Positions 43,949 to 52,886 of a stretch of DNA of 64,000 bases are shown in pieces. The translations under genes were made by a program, and so were the position numbers. The stretch lies in contig JBPOJB010000029.1 in assembly GCA_052034005.1 (NCBI GenBank), forward strand, positions 124,001 through 188,000. Direction: 5' to 3'. The notes under the pieces were generated by a model, which was not told where the DNA came from, ran no database searches, and saw nothing but the letters and a program-made list of their open reading frames with translations. The stretch's first letter is position 1, and every line of letters begins with the position of its first letter. The stretch is from JAAYDI01 sp052034005. Lineage in GTDB: Bacteria; Planctomycetota; Planctomycetia; Pirellulales; Pirellulaceae.

Positions 43949-45112
43949 ATGCCCCAAAACTTGTCACTCCATGCCCCCTGGTCCGAATTCCGTCGCCAGA
44001 TGCCCGCCGCCGAGCGCTGGGCCTACATGGACCACGCCGCCGTGGCCCCGCTGCCGGCACCCGTGCGGGATGTCGTCGTCCAGTGGTGCCGGGAGGCGAC
44101 CGAGCAGGGCGGCGCCGTGTGGCGGCAGTGGGCCGACCGAGTCGAGGCGGCCCGGTCGCTGGCCGCCCGGCTGATCCACGCCGAGCCCGAGGAGATCGCC
44201 TTCATCCACAACACGACGACCGGCATTACGCTGGTGGCCGAAGGCCTCGATTGGCGGCCGGGCGACAACCTGGTGACGCTGGCCAACGAGTTCCCGTCGA
44301 ACCAGTACCCCTGGATGAATCTGGCGGGTCGCGGGGTGGAAACCCGCCGCGTGGAGGTGGTCGACGGCGTGGTCGATCCGGACGCGATCCTGGCGCAGTG
44401 CGATGACCGGACACGGCTGATCTCGGTCAGTTGGGTCGGCTATGCGACCGGTTGGCGGATCGACATCGCGGACCTGGCTCGGCGTGCCCATCAGCGGGGC
44501 ATCCTGCTGTTTGTGGATGCGATCCAGGCGTTGGGCGTGTTCCCCTTGGACGTGGCGGAATCCGGAGTGGACTTCCTGGCAGCCGACGGCCACAAGTGGT
44601 TGCTCGCGCCGGAGGGGGCGGGGCTCTTCTATGTGCGGCGCGAGCACCTGGCGCGTCTGCATCCGATCGGCGTGGGCTGGAACAGCGTGGTTCATTCGCA
44701 CGACTTCACCCACATCGCGCTCGACCTGCGCCCGGCGGCGGTGCGCTACGAAGGCGGATCGCAGAACATGGTGGGCGTGTTGGCGTTGGGCGCGAGCCTG
44801 CAGCTGCTGGCGGACATGGGGTTGTCCAGCGCCACCTCCGCGATTGCGGAGCGGGTGTTGGAGGTGACGGACGTCGCCTGCCAGCGGCTGACGGAAGCCG
44901 GCGCGCGCGTGGCCAGCCATCGCGACGGCGAGCGTCGGTCGGGCATCGTGGTGTTCGACGTTCCCGGTCGCGACGCGGAGCAGTTGCGGCGCGCCTGTCT
45001 GGCGGACGGTGTGGTCTTGAGTTGCCGCGGGGGGCGGCTGCGCATCAGTCCGCACGCGTACGCGAACGACGACGACATCGACCGGCTGGTGCGCGTGATC
45101 CGGCGGAGTTGA
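43949..45112 (+). CDS. Class V aminotransferase (cysteine desulfurase-like)
   Basis: The 387-aa PLP enzyme has the Schiff-base Lys in LAADGHKWLLAPEGAG and the class V arrangement (MDHAAVAPLP near the N-terminus, then IHNTTTGITLVAEG with SVSWVGYATG and LFVDAIQALG). It is not IscS: the IscS catalytic Cys loop (SSGSACTS-type) is absent. Closest by eye are the SufS-like or kynureninase-like class V proteins of unknown substrate. The ATG at 43949 is the first start. coaD follows after 169 bp. Confidence 0.85.
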   Translation: MPQNLSLHAPWSEFRRQMPAAERWAYMDHAAVAPLPAPVRDVVVQWCREATEQGGAVWRQWADRVEAARSLAARLIHAEPEEIAFIHNTTTGITLVAEGLDWRPGDNLVTLANEFPSNQYPWMNLAGRGVETRRVEVVDGVVDPDAILAQCDDRTRLISVSWVGYATGWRIDIADLARRAHQRGILLFVDAIQALGVFPLDVAESGVDFLAADGHKWLLAPEGAGLFYVRREHLARLHPIGVGWNSVVHSHDFTHIALDLRPAAVRYEGGSQNMVGVLALGASLQLLADMGLSSATSAIAERVLEVTDVACQRLTEAGARVASHRDGERRSGIVVFDVPGRDAEQLRRACLADGVVLSCRGGRLRISPHAYANDDDIDRLVRVIRRS

Positions 45113-45281
45113 GCCTCCTCGGGGGAGCCGGGCTCGAAGTGGCCCGTGATCGGTGCCGCGGCCGTCGTCAGGCGGGCTTTCGTACGGTAGTCTATTGTCT
45201 TGGGGAACACGCCCGGATCAGCGGCCTGTGCCGCGACGTGCTCACGGACCAACAGATCGGCACCTGGAGGAGACGCTGCCC

Positions 45282-45842
45282 ATGGAGACGAACAATCTGC
45301 GCCTGGCCGTCTACACCGGATCGTTTGATCCGATCACGTTAGGCCATCTGAACGTGATCCAGCGTGCCAGCCGGTTGGTGGGCCAGTTGATCGTGGGCGT
45401 GGGGATCAACATCGAGAAGCAGCCGCTGTTCTCAGCGGAAGAGCGCGTGGCGATGATCCAGCGTGTCACGGCCGGATACGGGAACGTCGAGGTGCGTACA
45501 TTCGTGGGTCTGGCCGTCGAGTTCGTGCGGGAATGTCGGGCCAAGATCATGATCCGCGGCATCCGGCCGCTGACCGACGTGGCGGCGGAATTCACGATGC
45601 TGCTGGCCAACCGCCAACTGGCCGACGATGTCGAGACGGTCTTCCTGATGGCCGACGACGCGTTGGCGCACGTATCGAGCAGTCTGATCAAGCAGATCAC
45701 GGCCGTCACGCCGGACGCCATGCTGGCCCGTTTCGTCCCTCCCGAGATCATCCCCGACATCCGCGCGAAAATTCCCGGCCCGGAGCAAGTCCGGGGCCGG
45801 CGGCCGGAGGTGGGAAGCGGGCGGCCGCGGGCGGGAGGATAG
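45282..45842 (+). CDS. coaD: Phosphopantetheine adenylyltransferase
   Basis: The 186-aa product adenylates 4'-phosphopantetheine in CoA synthesis. Nucleotidyltransferase motifs are VYTGSFDPITLGHLNVI (with the TxGH of the TxGHxH class read as TLGH) and the later IRGIRPLTD and VSSSLIKQI. The ATG at 45282 follows GGAGGAG by ten bases; the long upstream frame is not coding. The C-terminal 25 residues (after EIIPDIRAKI) are Pro/Gly/Arg-rich and beyond the usual length of about 160. coaE lies 17 kb away. Confidence 0.93.
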   Translation: METNNLRLAVYTGSFDPITLGHLNVIQRASRLVGQLIVGVGINIEKQPLFSAEERVAMIQRVTAGYGNVEVRTFVGLAVEFVRECRAKIMIRGIRPLTDVAAEFTMLLANRQLADDVETVFLMADDALAHVSSSLIKQITAVTPDAMLARFVPPEIIPDIRAKIPGPEQVRGRRPEVGSGRPRAGG

Positions 45843-45926
45843 TCCGGGGCCGGCCAACGGCGCGGCGCGACGTCCCGGGACGCCGGCTCGGGATCGCGAA
45901 GGCTTGGGCGGCGCGCGTCGTGTCGG

Positions 45927-47003
45927 TCAGTTCTTCTCTTCCTCACCCGGCTCGCGCTTGCGGAGATGGCGCTGCAGGTAGTTGGCGCGTTCCACATTGC
46001 GATCGGCCGTGCCGAGTTCCACGCCACGGAGCTTCTGGAGGTGGGCGGGCTGGGTGTGGATGAACAGCTTGTTGACGGTGGGGATTTCCAGGTCGCGGAT
46101 CAAGCCCAGGTTGATTCCCATCCGGACGCTCGAGAGCAGGTGCATGGTCTCTTCGCTGCTGATCGTCTGGGCGGTGCACAGGATGCCATAGGCGCGGCTG
46201 ACGCGGTCGTGGAGGTCTTTCTGGCTTTCCCGCACGAGGAATTCGCGTGCGCGGCGTTCGTAATCGATCAGCACGGGCACGACTTCGCTCACCTGGGCGA
46301 TGAGCTGCTGTTCGCCGTAGCCGAGCGTGATCTGGTTGCTGATCTGGTAGAAGTCGCCCATGGCCTGGGAGCCTTCCCCGTAGAGTCCGCGGACGGCGAG
46401 GCTGATTTTCTGGAGGCTGCGGAAGACCTTTTCGATCTGGCGGGTGATCACCAGCGCGGGCAGGTGCAGCATGACGCTCACGCGCATCCCGGTCCCGACA
46501 TTGGTCGGGCAGGCGGTCAGGTATCCCCACCGCTCGTCGAACGCGTACATGACGCGCTGTTCGATCAGGTCGTCGATATGATCGATGCGGGCCCAGGCGG
46601 TCTGCAGGTCCAGCCCGCTCTGCATGACCTGGATCCGCAGGTGGTCTTCCTCGTTGACCATCAGGCTGAACATCTCGTGCGGGTCGACGGCGACCGAGCG
46701 GGCGCCTTCGGCGTCCGAATGCTCCCGACTAATCAACTGGCGTTCGACCAGGAACTGGCGATCGACATCTTCGAGTGTGGCGACGTCGATGTAGCTGAGG
46801 TTCTTCCACTCATCCACCTGGAGGATGCGTTCGCGCAGCGCGCGTTCGATCTGGGCGCGGTCCTGATCCGTGCACTTACGGATGAACGGGTATTGAGCCA
46901 GGTTGCGTGCCAGCCGGATCCGGCTGCTGATCACGATGTCCGACTCGGGGCCGGATCCGCGTAACCACTCGCCACATTGTGCCGCCAGTTCTTCGAGTTT
47001 CAC
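45927..47003 (-). CDS. mcsB: Protein arginine kinase McsB
   Basis: The 358-aa ATP:guanido phosphotransferase phosphorylates protein arginines and marks proteins for ClpCP in Bacillus. Visible are SDIVISSRIRLARNLAQYPF, the conserved CPTNVGTGMRVSVMLHLP loop with the reactive Cys, and the NKLFIHTQPAHLQ segment. It starts at a GTG at 47003 with a GGGAA-like site. mcsA precedes it by 19 bp on the same strand. ctsR and clpC, its usual partners in Firmicutes, are not in the window. Confidence 0.9.
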   Translation of the reverse strand: MKLEELAAQCGEWLRGSGPESDIVISSRIRLARNLAQYPFIRKCTDQDRAQIERALRERILQVDEWKNLSYIDVATLEDVDRQFLVERQLISREHSDAEGARSVAVDPHEMFSLMVNEEDHLRIQVMQSGLDLQTAWARIDHIDDLIEQRVMYAFDERWGYLTACPTNVGTGMRVSVMLHLPALVITRQIEKVFRSLQKISLAVRGLYGEGSQAMGDFYQISNQITLGYGEQQLIAQVSEVVPVLIDYERRAREFLVRESQKDLHDRVSRAYGILCTAQTISSEETMHLLSSVRMGINLGLIRDLEIPTVNKLFIHTQPAHLQKLRGVELGTADRNVERANYLQRHLRKREPGEEEKN

Positions 47004-47022
47004 GTTGGGTTCCCGATAGGGC

Positions 47023-47532
47023 TCAGCTCACATGCTCCGCCTCGATCCGACGGATTTCGTCGCGGAGCTGGGATGCGCGTTCGTAGTCTTCCTGTTCAAT
47101 GGCTTCCCGCATCTCGCGCCGCAACTGGATCAAGCGGGCCTGATGGTCCGCGCCGTACGCGCCGCGCTTCGGACGCTTGCCCTTGTGCTCCGTGGCGCCG
47201 TGGATGTTCATGATCAACGGCTCGAGCTCCTCACGGAAACAGTTGTAATCGTGAGGGCATCCTAGACGGCCCGCATGCCGGAACTCGTAGAAGGTCACGC
47301 CGCAGATCGGGCACGCCTGCTGATCCAGCCGCGCGAGGTCCGCGGCCGCCTGGCCCACCTTCAGGTGCTGGGCCAACACGCCGGCCAGGCCGGCCGGCGC
47401 CTCCTGAGGCTCGTCCAACTGGGTGAGGTACACGCGCACGTGCTCTTCACAGAAATGCAGTTCCGACGGCTTGTCGCCGGTCAGTTCCGTGATGTGGAAG
47501 GTCGCGGGCTTCTCGCAGTATTGGCACTTCAT
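47023..47532 (-). CDS. mcsA: McsB activator McsA (zinc-finger protein)
   Basis: The 169-aa product has N-terminal zinc-finger cysteines (MKCQYCEKPATFHITEL) and a second Cys pair (CPICGVTFYEFRHAGRLGC), with a C-terminal UvrB/UvrC-type UVR coil (EQEDYERASQLRDEIRRIE). McsA activates McsB. The ATG at 47532 was chosen because the frame upstream (to 47778) is not conserved-looking and McsA proteins begin with this CxxC start. TAGAAT near 47640 on the minus strand is a possible -10. Confidence 0.9.
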   Translation of the reverse strand: MKCQYCEKPATFHITELTGDKPSELHFCEEHVRVYLTQLDEPQEAPAGLAGVLAQHLKVGQAAADLARLDQQACPICGVTFYEFRHAGRLGCPHDYNCFREELEPLIMNIHGATEHKGKRPKRGAYGADHQARLIQLRREMREAIEQEDYERASQLRDEIRRIEAEHVS

Positions 47533-47776
47533 GGTCCGATGTCCGTCTGTTGGCGCGGCGGCCGTTGGCCGGCCGCGCGGGTCGCGTGCCATGCCGACGC
47601 CCCGCCCGTCTTGGGGCCGCCGCATCCACGCCGCTTGGATTCTAACGTCCGCCCTCGACCTGTCAAGATTGGCGGCCGGTCCGCCGCCGGCACGTAAATT
47701 CTTGTCCAACATCGAGATACCGCGTCGCGCCCCGCGCCCGTTGTCGCCGATGTCACTCGCTGTTAAGCTGACCCGC

Positions 47777-49285
47777 ATGACACACTATCCCGATTTCGCC
47801 ACGTTCCAGACGCTGAGCGAACGGTTCGATTTGATCCCGGTCTACCGACAGCTCTATAGCGATACCCTGACGCCGGTCACCGCGTTCCGCCGCTTGGACG
47901 ACGGCGGCAGTGCGTGCCTGTTCGAGAGCGTGGTGGGCGGTGAAAAAGTCGGGCGTTACAGCTTCCTGGCGGTCGGCCCATACCTGGAACTGCTGGCCAG
48001 CGGCCAGCAGGTGACGGAGATCCGCAGCGGCACGACCTGGGTGTGTTCGGCAGTCGATCCGCTCGAACTGCTCCGCAGCCGATTGCGCGAGGTCCGGGCT
48101 GCGCACCTGAAAGAACTGCCCCCGTTTGCCGGCGGGGCGGTCGGCTATGCGGGCTACGACGTCGTGCGGTACGTCGAGCATCTGCCCAACCCCCCGGAAG
48201 ACGACCGCCACCTGCCGGATATGGCGTTTGGGCTTTACGACCGGATGGTGGTCTTCGACCATGTGAACAAGACGCTGTTCGTGATCGCCACCGCCCAGGT
48301 CCAGCGCCACCACGGCGCCGCCGCCGCGGCGTATGCGGAAGCCCAGCAGTGTGTGGACGCCATGGTGGCGCGGTTGACCACTGCCGGGGCCGAACTGGAG
48401 TGCCGCGATCTGGTCGCGCTGGACGACGACGACGCGGCGGCGGCGATCCCCTACCAGGCGAACTTCGTCCAGGACGAATTCGTGGCCGCCGTGCGGAAAT
48501 GCGTGGAGTACATCCGTGCCGGCGACATCTTCCAGGTGGTGCTCAGCCAGCGCCTCCAGCTTGCCATCCGCAGCGATCCGTTCGAAGTCTATCGGACATT
48601 GCGGATCGTCAACCCCAGCCCCTTCATGTTCTTCCTCCGCACGCCCGGCGTGACGCTGGTGGGCAGTTCACCGGAGATCATGTGCCGCGTGGTGGACGAC
48701 AAGATCACGGTCCGGCCGCTGGCCGGCACCCGGCGGCGGGGCGCGACCGAGGAGGAGGACCGGCGGTTGGCGGATGAGCTGCTGGCCGACCCGAAAGAGC
48801 GTGCCGAGCATGTGATGCTGGTCGACCTGGGCCGCAATGATGTCGGGCGTGTGGCGCGGTACGGCAGCGTCGAGTTGTCGGACGCCATGGTCATCGAGCG
48901 GTACAGTCACGTCATGCACATCACCTCGAACGTGACGGGCCGGTTGCGCGAGGGGAAAGACGCGTTCGACGCGCTGCGCTCCTGCCTGCCGGCCGGCACC
49001 GTGTCGGGCGCTCCCAAGGTGCGCGCGATGGAGATCATCGACGAACTGGAGCCGCACCGGCGCGGCCCCTACGCCGGCGCGGTCGGTTACATCGACTATC
49101 GAGGCAACATGGACACCTGCATCGCGTTGCGGACGATCGTAATCCAGGGCCGGCACGCGTATATCCAGGCCGGCGCGGGCATCGTCGCGGACAGCGTGCC
49201 GGAACAGGAGTACCAGGAGACGCTCAATAAGGCCCGCGGGCTCCTGAAAGCGATTGAGATCACCGAGCGGCAGCGACCGGCATGA
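47777..49285 (+). CDS. trpE: Anthranilate synthase component I
   Basis: The 502-aa chorismate-utilizing enzyme makes anthranilate with a TrpG amidotransferase. It has the C-terminal catalytic half with QVVLSQRLQL, PLAGTRRRGATEEED, the SHVMHITSNVTG run and PAGTVSGAPKVRAMEIIDELEP. The N-terminal tryptophan-binding element reads CLFESVVGGEKVGRYSF, near the usual LLES. The ATG at 47777 was used; a GTG-free frame extends to 47423 but its start region is antisense to mcsA. trpG is not in the window; trpB-trpA lie 10 kb away. PabB is less likely because of the TrpE-type N-terminus. Confidence 0.92.
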   Translation: MTHYPDFATFQTLSERFDLIPVYRQLYSDTLTPVTAFRRLDDGGSACLFESVVGGEKVGRYSFLAVGPYLELLASGQQVTEIRSGTTWVCSAVDPLELLRSRLREVRAAHLKELPPFAGGAVGYAGYDVVRYVEHLPNPPEDDRHLPDMAFGLYDRMVVFDHVNKTLFVIATAQVQRHHGAAAAAYAEAQQCVDAMVARLTTAGAELECRDLVALDDDDAAAAIPYQANFVQDEFVAAVRKCVEYIRAGDIFQVVLSQRLQLAIRSDPFEVYRTLRIVNPSPFMFFLRTPGVTLVGSSPEIMCRVVDDKITVRPLAGTRRRGATEEEDRRLADELLADPKERAEHVMLVDLGRNDVGRVARYGSVELSDAMVIERYSHVMHITSNVTGRLREGKDAFDALRSCLPAGTVSGAPKVRAMEIIDELEPHRRGPYAGAVGYIDYRGNMDTCIALRTIVIQGRHAYIQAGAGIVADSVPEQEYQETLNKARGLLKAIEITERQRPA

Positions 49286-49428
49286 CCCGGCGCGGTCGCC
49301 CGGCGGTTCCGAGCAACGGCATGGGGCACGTTCATCGCGGCAGGCCGTATCGCGGCCGCGTCTTTACATCGGCAGGCGGATACTCATAGACTTGGTGTGT
49401 CCGCCTCTTCGACCCAGGGACTGCTCGC

Positions 49429-51948
49429 ATGCCGCCACACCGACTTCCGGACCGGAACGCTCCACCCAGCGCGGCGTGGAAGTGCAGCGCGCTGCTGGGG
49501 CTGCTGCTGGTCGCGGCCGGCCTGCCGCTGCCCGGCTGCGGCGGGTGTCGCAAGGACCGGCAGGCCGCGCCGGTGAAGGCGGCGCGGGAGAAGGGTGACC
49601 AGGACGCGAAGAAGAAGAAAGAGAAGCCGCCTTACGAAGTGGGCCGCCTGGAGGTGGTGCCGTCCGACGACGCCTCGATGCGCAATCTGGTCAAGCCGGG
49701 ACACATGGTGACGGCCACGCTCCCGGCCCTTTGCAGCATTGCGGACTTCCGCGCGGATGTGGAGATGGAGGTGACCGACACGCAGGGCGAACCCGTCCCG
49801 ATCGGCGGCACCAGGTATCATCTCGTCATGTCGCGCCCGGTCGTGTTGCCCAAGGGTCAACGCAAGACGCTCGAGTTCACGTTCTTCATTCCCCAGGAAA
49901 CGGGCGAGAACAGCGGGCTGTTCTTGCGCCACCGGTTGCGGCACGCCCGCGGCGGCAACCTGGTGCTGAGCGAGTCGGAACCGGCCTCGCAGATGCCGAA
50001 CGAGCAATACCTGTTGGTCGTGTTGTCCACCAATCCCAACGCGTATGGCTACCTCAAGCGGCTGGACTCCGTCGAGCCGGCATTCGACGAAATGGTCGAG
50101 GCGTTCGAAGGCGGGAGCGCTCTGCGGTACTACCGGATCGCGTTGCCGACAGTCAAGGACCGCGTCCCGCTCCCCGCGCATTCCTTTTCCTGGTCGTCGA
50201 TCGCGTACGTGTTGTGGGATGGCGGGTTCACCGACCGCATGACGCCGGACCAACAGCGGGCCATGCTGAATTGGCTGCATTGGGGCGGTCAACTGATCGT
50301 CAGCGGGCCGGATTCTCTGGGACATTTGGCGGGGAGTTTCCTGGCACCGTACCTGCCGGCGGCCGATGACGGCGCCATCCCGCTGACCGGCCCGGCCCTC
50401 CAGCCGCTCAATGACTACTGGTCGCTCACGGAAGCCAAGTCGGGCAAGCGCCTGGCGCTGGATGTCGCCGCCTCGACGCCGCTCATCGGCGTTCGCTTGC
50501 GGCCGCTGGAGGGCAGCACGGTCCTGCAGGGGACGGGCGAGCTGGCCGTCGAACGGCGTGTGGGGCGTGGCCGCATCGTCGTCACGGCGTTCAGCCTCAG
50601 TGCGCCGGACGTGGTGAATTGGGGCTGCTTCGATAGTTTCTTCAACAACGGCCTGTTGCGCCGCCCGCCGCGCGTGTTCACGACCGGCCAGTTCGGGTCC
50701 GTCAAGACCAACTGGGTCTCGCTGGCGTCCCAGCAACGCAATCCGCTGATCGTCACCGCGACGCGGTATTTCACGCGTGATGCCGGCAGCTGGTCGTCGA
50801 CCCCGTCGTCGGACGGGACCGACGCCGAAGTCGATTGGCACCTGGACGGCTGCGAAGCGGGCCGGCGGGGGGGCGTGGCGAGCTGGAGCGACACGAGCGG
50901 GCCGGCCGTGGAGGCGCACCGCGCGTTGCAGGACGCCGCCGGGATCTCGATCCCGCAAGCCAACTTCGTGCTGTCGGTGTTGATCGTCTACTTGATCGTC
51001 CTGGTCCCCGTCAATTGGGCGCTGTTTCGCCTGTGGGGCCGAATCGAGTGGGCGTGGGTCGCGGCGCCGGTGATTGCGATCGGGGGTGCGGTGGCCGTGA
51101 TCCGGCTGGCGCAGCTCGACATCGGATTCGTCCGGAGTCGCACCGAGATCGCCGTGCTGGAGATGCAGGGCGGACATGCCGACGCGCACGTCACACGCTA
51201 CACCGCGCTGTACTCGTCGTTGTCCACGTCGTATCGACTCGAGTTCGAAGGCCCGTCGGCCATAGCCCGGCCGTTCCCGCCCACGCCTTCTCCGAGCCGT
51301 TTGTGGCCGCTGACGTTCCGCCGGGAAGAAGGTGTGAAGCTGAGCGGCTTCCAGGTGGACTCAAACACGACCAGTTTCATCCACGGCGAGCAGATGTGCG
51401 AGCTGGGCGGCGCGATCCGGCTGGTGGGCGAATCGGCGGAGCAGTGGTCCGTGGAGAATGGCACCGGCCTGAACCTGCAGTCGGTGCAGTTGCTCTACCG
51501 GGCGCCTTCCGGCATCCAAGTATGCCACCTGCACACGCTCCCGGCCGGTGCGGCATCGCGCCTGGAATTCGTCCCGGACACGGACGGTACGTTCCGCGGC
51601 GGAGCAGGGCAGGGGGGGGAAGGCGTCGACTCCCCGGCCGGCGGCGGCGAGGTGGATCTGCGTGGCATCGCCGACCTGGCGGCACGCGCGATACGGCTGC
51701 GGCCGGGTGACGTGCGGCTGATTGCCCGGACCGACGACCTGCTCCCCGGGCTGACCATCAAGCCGGCGGCCTCCCAAGTCCGCATCCGCACTCTGGTCCT
51801 GGTCCATTTGCGATACGGCCCGCTGCCGTCGCCGCGCCCCGATGTCAACCTGCGAGTGGATGTCCAGCGGGCCCGATCCGGCTCCGGCGAGACGGATGAG
51901 TTGCCGGAGTCCCTCGAGGAGATCCCGGGCAGCCGGGAGCCACAATGA
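49429..51948 (+). CDS. Large membrane protein linked to an ABC ATPase gene
   Basis: The 839-aa product has an N-terminal signal-anchor stretch (ALLGLLLVAAGLPLPGCGGC, lipoprotein-like Cys), a polar extracellular domain (about residues 60-500), two membrane segments near residues 510-560 (FVLSVLIVYLIVLVPVNWALF and VAAPVIAIGGAVAVIRL), and a beta-rich C-terminal part. The architecture is like planctomycete proteins found next to ABC transporter genes and recalls GldG/DUF4350-type accessory proteins, but I could not assign a family. The next gene is an ABC ATPase overlapping it by four bases (ATGA), so both belong to one unit. No ABC permease follows directly. Confidence 0.75.
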   Translation: MPPHRLPDRNAPPSAAWKCSALLGLLLVAAGLPLPGCGGCRKDRQAAPVKAAREKGDQDAKKKKEKPPYEVGRLEVVPSDDASMRNLVKPGHMVTATLPALCSIADFRADVEMEVTDTQGEPVPIGGTRYHLVMSRPVVLPKGQRKTLEFTFFIPQETGENSGLFLRHRLRHARGGNLVLSESEPASQMPNEQYLLVVLSTNPNAYGYLKRLDSVEPAFDEMVEAFEGGSALRYYRIALPTVKDRVPLPAHSFSWSSIAYVLWDGGFTDRMTPDQQRAMLNWLHWGGQLIVSGPDSLGHLAGSFLAPYLPAADDGAIPLTGPALQPLNDYWSLTEAKSGKRLALDVAASTPLIGVRLRPLEGSTVLQGTGELAVERRVGRGRIVVTAFSLSAPDVVNWGCFDSFFNNGLLRRPPRVFTTGQFGSVKTNWVSLASQQRNPLIVTATRYFTRDAGSWSSTPSSDGTDAEVDWHLDGCEAGRRGGVASWSDTSGPAVEAHRALQDAAGISIPQANFVLSVLIVYLIVLVPVNWALFRLWGRIEWAWVAAPVIAIGGAVAVIRLAQLDIGFVRSRTEIAVLEMQGGHADAHVTRYTALYSSLSTSYRLEFEGPSAIARPFPPTPSPSRLWPLTFRREEGVKLSGFQVDSNTTSFIHGEQMCELGGAIRLVGESAEQWSVENGTGLNLQSVQLLYRAPSGIQVCHLHTLPAGAASRLEFVPDTDGTFRGGAGQGGEGVDSPAGGGEVDLRGIADLAARAIRLRPGDVRLIARTDDLLPGLTIKPAASQVRIRTLVLVHLRYGPLPSPRPDVNLRVDVQRARSGSGETDELPESLEEIPGSREPQ

Positions 51949-52871
51949 TCGAACTGATCGAATTCAGCAAGAACTACGGTGATTTCACGGCCGTCGATCG
52001 ACTGACGCTCAAGATCGAAGCGGGCGAGATGTTCGGGTTCATCGGTCCCAACGGGGCGGGCAAGAGCACGACGATCCGCTTCCTGGCCACGCTGCTGCGC
52101 GCCTCGCGCGGCGAAGGGATCGTCAACGGGCACAGCGTCACCGAGGATCCGCTGGGCGTGCGGCAGAGCATCGGGTACATGCCGGACAACTTCGGTGTGT
52201 ATGACGGGATGAAGGTCTGGGAGTTTCTGGACTTCTTCGCCGTGGCCTATCGCATCCCACGCCCTGCGCGGAAGAAAGTGATCGTCGATGTGCTCGAGCT
52301 GCTGGACCTCGGGCATAAGCGCGACGACTTCGTCAACGGGCTGTCGCGCGGCATGAAACAGCGTCTCTGCCTGGCCAAGACGCTGGTGCACGACCCGCCG
52401 GTGCTGATCCTGGACGAGCCGGCGAGCGGGCTGGACCCGCGGGCGCGGGTCGAGGTCAAAGCGCTGCTCAAGGAGCTGCGTCGGATGGGCAAGACCATCC
52501 TCATCTCCAGCCACATTCTGACCGAGCTGGCGGATTGCTGCACGTCGATCGGGATCATCGAGCGCGGCCAGCTCCTGATGCACGGGCCGATCGCCGACGT
52601 CTATCGTCGGATCCGCGGCCACCGGATCGTGGTGGTCCACTTCGCCCATCACATGGAGGCCGGCCTGTCGATCATCCGCAGCTTCCCGCCGCTGCGCGGG
52701 ATCCAGGTGGAGGATTCAAGTGCCACGCTCGAATTGGACGCGGATGATGCCGGTGTGGCGGAACTCCTCCGGCAGCTGGTGAGCCAGGGCGTGGGGGTCT
52801 GCGGCTACAGCCCGAAAGAACCGACGCTGGAGGACGTGTTCATGATGGTCACGCAAGGACTGGTGAGCTGA
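51945..52871 (+). CDS. ABC transporter ATP-binding protein
   Basis: The 308-aa ATPase has Walker A GPNGAGKSTTIRFL, signature LSRGMKQRLCLAK, Walker B VLILDEPASGLDPRARVE, and the His switch SSHILTELADCC. A C-terminal domain of about 75 residues follows. It is an ABC-2 type ATPase like those of gliding-motility and drug exporters. Its ATG overlaps the stop of the large membrane protein gene. A permease is not seen; the partner could be the large membrane protein or lie elsewhere. Confidence 0.9.
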   Translation: MIELIEFSKNYGDFTAVDRLTLKIEAGEMFGFIGPNGAGKSTTIRFLATLLRASRGEGIVNGHSVTEDPLGVRQSIGYMPDNFGVYDGMKVWEFLDFFAVAYRIPRPARKKVIVDVLELLDLGHKRDDFVNGLSRGMKQRLCLAKTLVHDPPVLILDEPASGLDPRARVEVKALLKELRRMGKTILISSHILTELADCCTSIGIIERGQLLMHGPIADVYRRIRGHRIVVVHFAHHMEAGLSIIRSFPPLRGIQVEDSSATLELDADDAGVAELLRQLVSQGVGVCGYSPKEPTLEDVFMMVTQGLVS

Positions 52872-52886
52872 TCGGGGAGAATCGCT

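Noticed and set aside
47423..47776. N-terminal extension of TrpE
   Set aside because: The frame is open upstream, but that part is antisense to mcsA and reads as non-conserved text; TrpE starts at ATG 47777.
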